Of a DNA stretch of 64,000 nt, positions 60,444-64,000 are shown piece after piece. A model generated the notes under the pieces. The model was not told the origin of the DNA and did not search any database. It worked only from the letters and a program-made list of their open reading frames with translations. A program made the position numbers and the translations under genes. Origin of the DNA: Kineococcus sp. NBC_00420 (GTDB lineage Bacteria > Actinomycetota > Actinomycetes > Actinomycetales > Kineococcaceae); assembly GCF_036021035.1 (NCBI RefSeq), contig NZ_CP107930.1:1116001-1180000 (forward strand). The letters are read 5' to 3'. How positions within the stretch are numbered: position 1 is the first letter of the stretch; each line of letters begins with the position of its first letter.

Positions 60444-61006
60444 CGGGAGGTCACTCCCGACTCGTTGCGCTCGAGGTCGGCCAGGAACCGGTCCACGACG
60501 CCGCTCTGACGAGCGGTGTCCTGCAGCGACTCCCCGACGATGCGACCCGCGAGGTCGGTCGCGAGGCGACCGACTTCCGCGCGCAGCTGCGCCGTGGCCT
60601 GGACGCGCTCGGCCTCGATGGTCGCGCGCGCCGCGGTGGTGATGCGTTCGGACTCGGCCTGAGCCTGCTCACGCATCTCGGCGAGGATCTGCGCACCCTG
60701 CTGGCGCGCCTCCTCACGGATGCGGTTGCCCTCGACGCGGGCGTCGGCGAGCTGAGCCTTGTACTCGGCGAGAGCGGCGGCAGCTTCTTCCTGCGCCCGC
60801 TCCGCCTTCTCGACGTTGCCCTCGATGGCGGCACGACGCTCTTCGTACATCGCTTCGAGGCGCGGGACGACCTTCTTGGCGACCACCGCGTAGATGATGA
60901 TCGCGAAGATGATGCCGACGATCAGCTCACCGAGGTGAGGAAGGATCGGGTACATCGGGTCGCCGGCAACTTCTTCACCAGCCATGGCGAAGCCTGCTAC
61001 GAGCAC
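60440..61006 (-). CDS. atpF: ATP synthase Fo b subunit
   Basis: 188-residue subunit with one membrane helix (LGELIVGIIFAIIIYAVVA) near the N-terminus and a long charged coiled-coil stalk. GTG 61006 has GGAGGA 4 nt upstream; ATG 60985 (MAGEEVAG) is an in-frame alternative. Lies between atpE and atpH. Confidence 0.96.
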   Translation of the reverse strand: MLVAGFAMAGEEVAGDPMYPILPHLGELIVGIIFAIIIYAVVAKKVVPRLEAMYEERRAAIEGNVEKAERAQEEAAAALAEYKAQLADARVEGNRIREEARQQGAQILAEMREQAQAESERITTAARATIEAERVQATAQLRAEVGRLATDLAGRIVGESLQDTARQSGVVDRFLADLERNESGVTSR

Positions 61007-61053
61007 GATTCCTCCTTCGGACTAGGACCAGTGAGCGATCGGGATCGAACCGA

Positions 61054-61260
61054 TCACTGGAAGACGAAGGCGAGGGCGATGCCGAAGATGGCGAGCGCTT
61101 CCGCGAGGACGAAACCGAGGATGGCGATGCTCTGGAGCATGCCGCGAGCTTCGGGCTGACGCGCAGCGCCGTTGATGTAGGCCGCGAAGATCAGGCCGAT
61201 GCCGATGCCCGGGCCGATGGCGGAGAGGCCGTAGCCGACGATGGCGAGGGAGCCAGTCAT
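61054..61260 (-). CDS. atpE: ATP synthase Fo c subunit
   Basis: 68-residue hairpin of two membrane helices joined by the polar loop ARQPEARG (consensus RQPE). The ion-binding glutamate is in [11 protein letters not shown]. No sodium-binding signature is evident, so proton coupling is likely. Confidence 0.97.
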   Translation of the reverse strand: MTGSLAIVGYGLSAIGPGIGIGLIFAAYINGAARQPEARGMLQSIAILGFVLAEALAIFGIALAFVFQ

Positions 61261-61324
61261 GGTCCTGCGTCTTCCTTTCGTAGCCGGTGCGCACGCCGCG
61301 CCCCGGAGGTCTGGGTGGGGCGGG

Positions 61325-62113
61325 TCAGTGCTCGTCAGCGAGGGCGCTGGCGATGAATGAGGCGGCGAGCATCGTGTAGACGTACGCCTGGAGGAACTCG
61401 ACGAAGAGTTCGAAGAGGGTGAGGACGAAGGCCATCACGATGGTCGGGATGCCGACGATCTTCAGCCCGATCCCGCCGTCGATGAACATGTACTCCGCGC
61501 CGGAGATGAAGAGCACCAGGATGAGGTGGCCGGCGAACATGTTCCCGAAGAGTCGCAGCGTGATCGTCACCGGCTGGATCACGAGGATGGACAGCACCTC
61601 GAGGAAGAACACCAGCGGGATGATCGGCTTGGGCAGGCCGTGCGGCACGACGCCGGCGAAGTAGGCGGCGAAGCCCTTCTTGCGGATGCCCACGACGTGG
61701 TAAGTCAGGTAGAGCATGATCGTGAGCGCCAGCGGGAAGGCGACGCGCGACATCGTCGGGTACTGGATCGGCGGGATGACGCCGAACAGGTTGTTGACGA
61801 GGATGATCGAGAAGAAGGTGAAGAGCAGCGGGACGTACTTGCGGAAGTCCTTGCTGCCGATCCACTCCCGGGCGATCGAGTTCCGCACGAAACCGTAGGC
61901 GGCTTCGACGACCATCTGCTTCTTGCCCGGCACGACCGCGAGGCGCTTGGTGCCGGCGAGCAGCAACCAGATGATCAGCACAGCCGACAGCGCGAAGACG
62001 ATGGCCGGACGCGTGATCGCGAACGGACCGCTCCCGATGAGGGGCTGCCAGAACATCTCTGCGTCGGGCGGGGTGAACCCGCCCTCCGCGGCAGCCAGCA
62101 TGGGCAGGCTCAC
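61325..62113 (-). CDS. atpB: ATP synthase Fo a subunit
   Basis: 262-residue membrane protein with about five helices. The essential arginine lies in [14 protein letters not shown] and the last helix in [22 protein letters not shown]. Complete, normal length. First canonical gene of the atp operon, preceded by two small AtpI-like genes. Confidence 0.97.
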   Translation of the reverse strand: MSLPMLAAAEGGFTPPDAEMFWQPLIGSGPFAITRPAIVFALSAVLIIWLLLAGTKRLAVVPGKKQMVVEAAYGFVRNSIAREWIGSKDFRKYVPLLFTFFSIILVNNLFGVIPPIQYPTMSRVAFPLALTIMLYLTYHVVGIRKKGFAAYFAGVVPHGLPKPIIPLVFFLEVLSILVIQPVTITLRLFGNMFAGHLILVLFISGAEYMFIDGGIGLKIVGIPTIVMAFVLTLFELFVEFLQAYVYTMLAASFIASALADEH

Positions 62114-62201
62114 GTCAACTCCTCCGTGCGAACTTCATCGTGGGTACGGGGCCGGAGTGCCGGCCGCGTGGCCCCCTGAACAGTGATCGGGCGTCTCGCG
62201 G

Positions 62202-62441
62202 TCAGTGCGTACCGTACCGGAGCCACACGTAGTACAAAGTCAACGCCTTGCCGACGACGAGACCGATCCCCACGATGAAGTGGGTTCCGAGCAGGTGGTC
62301 GAGACCCCAACCCGCCATCGCGCCCATGAGCGCACCGGAGATCAGGTACGACGTGATGCTCCAGGCGATCTTCTCGGTGATGCCGTTGCCCGCGTCCGTC
62401 GGCATGGCCGACGGAGCATCGGACGGCTTGGCGAGGCTCAC
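62202..62441 (-). CDS. small AtpZ/AtpI-like membrane protein
   Basis: 79-residue protein with two hydrophobic helices (ISGALMGAMAGWGLDHLLG and IVGIGLVVGKALTLYYVWL). Position before atpB and size fit the AtpZ/AtpI group, which helps c-ring assembly or cation entry. GTG overlaps the stop of the upstream gene by 4 nt. Confidence 0.8.
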   Translation of the reverse strand: MSLAKPSDAPSAMPTDAGNGITEKIAWSITSYLISGALMGAMAGWGLDHLLGTHFIVGIGLVVGKALTLYYVWLRYGTH

Positions 62442-62875
62442 TTCTGGACCTCGTCCGTCATGAAGATGGGGATCCGCAGCTTCATGAAGCCGCGGAGTTC
62501 GGCGGCCAGCCACACGACCGCCGTGATGATGACGGTGAACCCCAGCGCGGGACCGGAGATCCCGTCGACCCGGGTGAGCAGCAGCATCGCGATCCCGAGC
62601 AGGACCACCTTGACCGAGTAGACGACCATCGCGGTCATCATGATCAGCTGGGGCCGCGCCCGCGTGACCTTGGCCATGACCACCAGGCGGGCTCCGAAGA
62701 ACGCGACGACGATGGCCCCGCCGATCAGCGCGGAGAGCCCCGAGGCGCTTCCCCGCCAGATCCAGGCGACGACGACGCAGACCAGAGCGACCGCACCCGA
62801 CACCGCGGACGCGCGGCGGAGCAGGATGCCGAAGGCCTCGGCGGCCTGGACTCCTGCGTCGGTGCTGGTGCTCAA
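62438..62875 (-). CDS. four-helix AtpI-like membrane protein with TTG start
   Basis: 145-residue protein with four hydrophobic helices and polar ends, upstream of atpB in the place of atpI. No ATG or GTG stands in frame between the first helix and the upstream stop region that would give a better start; TTG 62875 (STSTDAGVQAAEAF follows) is the best candidate, though coding character extends weakly upstream. Probably assists ATP synthase assembly. Confidence 0.7.
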   Translation of the reverse strand: MSTSTDAGVQAAEAFGILLRRASAVSGAVALVCVVVAWIWRGSASGLSALIGGAIVVAFFGARLVVMAKVTRARPQLIMMTAMVVYSVKVVLLGIAMLLLTRVDGISGPALGFTVIITAVVWLAAELRGFMKLRIPIFMTDEVQK

Positions 62876-63021
62876 AGGTTTCTCTTCCGTCGTCGGCGGG
62901 TCGTCCGGTGGGACAGGCTCACTGGCGGCAACCCCGGGATGTTGGTCACGTTCCGGGGAGACTTCGTGAAAGCTATCACGAGCGGAAGGGTCTCCTACGT
63001 CACGTCGTGGACCGTCCGGGC

Positions 63022-64000
63022 TCACGTGCGGGAAGTCTCGGACGTGGGTGCCGCAACGGCACTCTGCGTGGGTTCCTCGTCGCTCACCGTCGGGTTCACA
63101 GGGTCCACCGTCCGCCGGTTGCGTCGCCAGTACACGGGCAGGAACGTCAGGGCCAGCACGACGCAGCCGGCCGCGAAGGCCACGGCGAAGGCCTGGGTCA
63201 GCGGGAGGAACGCCGAGGAGGCCACCCCGAAGCTCAGGAACGCCGCCCACGAGTACATGACGAGGACGGCGACGCGGTGGGAGTGGCCGAGCTGCAGCAA
63301 CCGGTGGTGCAGGTGCTTCTTGTCGGGGTGCCAGAACGCCTTGCCCGCCCTCGTGCGGCGGACGACGGCCAGGACCATGTCGCTGAACGGGACCAGCAGG
63401 ACCGCGATGGGCAGCAGCAACGGGAAGAACGCGGGCGCGATCTTCTCGCTCGCCACGGCCTCGGGATCGACCGTGCTCGTCGCCGCGATGGTCGAACTCG
63501 CCATCAGCAGACCGAGCATCATCGACCCGGAGTCGCCCATGAAGATGCGGGCCGGGTGGAAGTTGTGCGGCAGGAAGCCGAGGCACACCCCCACCGTGAT
63601 CGCCGCGATGAGCGTGGCGAGGGAGGAGAAGTCGTCGGGCGCGCTGCCCCGCTGCAGGGCGTAGGAGTAGCCGAAGAAGGCGATCGAGCCGATCCCGACG
63701 ATGCCGGCGGCGAGACCGTCCAGACCGTCGACGAAGTTCACCGCGTTCACCGACACGAGCACCACGAGGATCGTGATGATCATCATGGTCCGGCCGGAGA
63801 GCAGGGTGACCCCGCCGATCGGCAGCTGCAGCAGGCTCACGCCCTGCCAGCCCATGATCCCGGCGGCGAGCACCTGCCCGGCCAGCTTGGTGACGGCGTC
63901 GAGCTGGACGATGTCGTCGGCGACGCCGACGGCACAGACCACCCCGGCGCCGACGAGGACCCACAGCGGTCCGGGGTCGGCGTGGAAGACGCGGGAGAGG
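63022..64000 (-). CDS. undecaprenyl-phosphate N-acetylhexosamine-1-phosphate transferase (WecA/TagO/MraY family), 5' end missing
   Basis: At least 326 residues, running off the right edge. Polytopic membrane enzyme that starts a cell-surface polymer on undecaprenyl phosphate. Motifs VNFVDGLDGLAAG (catalytic aspartates), FMGDSGSMMLG and HPDKKHLHHRLLQLG (the histidine-rich loop of the WecA/Rv1302 type) are present. It lies upstream of the atp operon on the same strand, as in mycobacteria and Streptomyces, with a 146-bp gap that probably holds the atp promoter. Symbol not assigned because WecA and TagO types cannot be separated here. Confidence 0.92.
   Translation of the reverse strand, partial: LSRVFHADPGPLWVLVGAGVVCAVGVADDIVQLDAVTKLAGQVLAAGIMGWQGVSLLQLPIGGVTLLSGRTMMIITILVVLVSVNAVNFVDGLDGLAAGIVGIGSIAFFGYSYALQRGSAPDDFSSLATLIAAITVGVCLGFLPHNFHPARIFMGDSGSMMLGLLMASSTIAATSTVDPEAVASEKIAPAFFPLLLPIAVLLVPFSDMVLAVVRRTRAGKAFWHPDKKHLHHRLLQLGHSHRVAVLVMYSWAAFLSFGVASSAFLPLTQAFAVAFAAGCVVLALTFLPVYWRRNRRTVDPVNPTVSDEEPTQSAVAAPTSETSRT

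Overview
The window is very GC-rich, densely packed DNA with strong G/C third-position bias, many GTG starts and frequent 4-nt start/stop overlaps. That, together with the GlgE glycogen/trehalose genes, NucS/EndoMS, a DivIVA-type coiled-coil protein, DUF2550 beside atpC and MTH1187/DUF445 family genes, points to an actinobacterium. A Kineococcus-like member of the Kineosporiaceae is my best guess (inference from gene content, not tested). No rRNA, tRNA, phage, IS element or CRISPR array was seen.

Layout. 1-2059: end of a DUF445 membrane protein, then a membrane-bound GGDEF-EAL protein. 2081-7337: mnmA with a cysteine desulfurase (tRNA 2-thiolation), divergent from glgX and an alpha/beta hydrolase. 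7279-13369: a four-gene NMT1-type ABC importer, a DszA-family flavin monooxygenase and its likely TetR repressor. 13402-15407: two translationally coupled adenosine-deaminase-family genes. 15520-20223: a LacI regulator, a frameshifted gene remnant, and a FrcBCA-like sugar ABC operon that ends in a universal stress protein; a 28-bp perfect palindrome lies upstream. 20651-30756: the alpha-glucan block, glgP divergent from glgE-treS-mak-glgB. 30848-35199: an SDR under a MerR-type promoter, then a quaternary-amine (OpuC-like) ABC importer. 35389-43225: a catabolic island with two histidine-ammonia-lyase homologues that both have defective MIO triads, plus a metallo-beta-lactamase-fold hydrolase, a cysteine-dioxygenase-like cupin, an amidohydrolase, a LacI regulator with two operators and a beta-lactamase-fold hydrolase. 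43435-54627: ABC-F protein, P-loop kinase-like protein, YbbN-like protein, envelope proteins, DoxX, thiamine-binding protein, DivIVA-like protein, hydrolase, threonine aldolase, nucS and a STAS protein. 54632-64000: DUF2550 and the complete F1Fo ATP synthase operon, preceded by two small AtpI-like membrane proteins and a WecA/TagO-type transferase that runs off the window.

How the genes work together. TreS, maltokinase (Mak), GlgE and GlgB form the known trehalose -> maltose -> maltose-1-phosphate -> branched alpha-glucan route, and GlgP and GlgX take glucan apart, so synthesis and breakdown start from one 124-bp divergent region. The betaine-type importer beside two MIO-defective lyases suggests uptake and breakdown of a quaternary-ammonium amino acid, in the manner of the MIO-independent enzyme ergothionase; this is the most novel hypothesis in the window.

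Regulation. About a dozen genes have a TANNNT-like -10 hexamer 6-8 nt before the start codon and usually no Shine-Dalgarno sequence, the signature of leaderless transcripts. I used this to choose several starts. Palindromic operators assignable to LacI, TetR and MerR-type regulators are visible.
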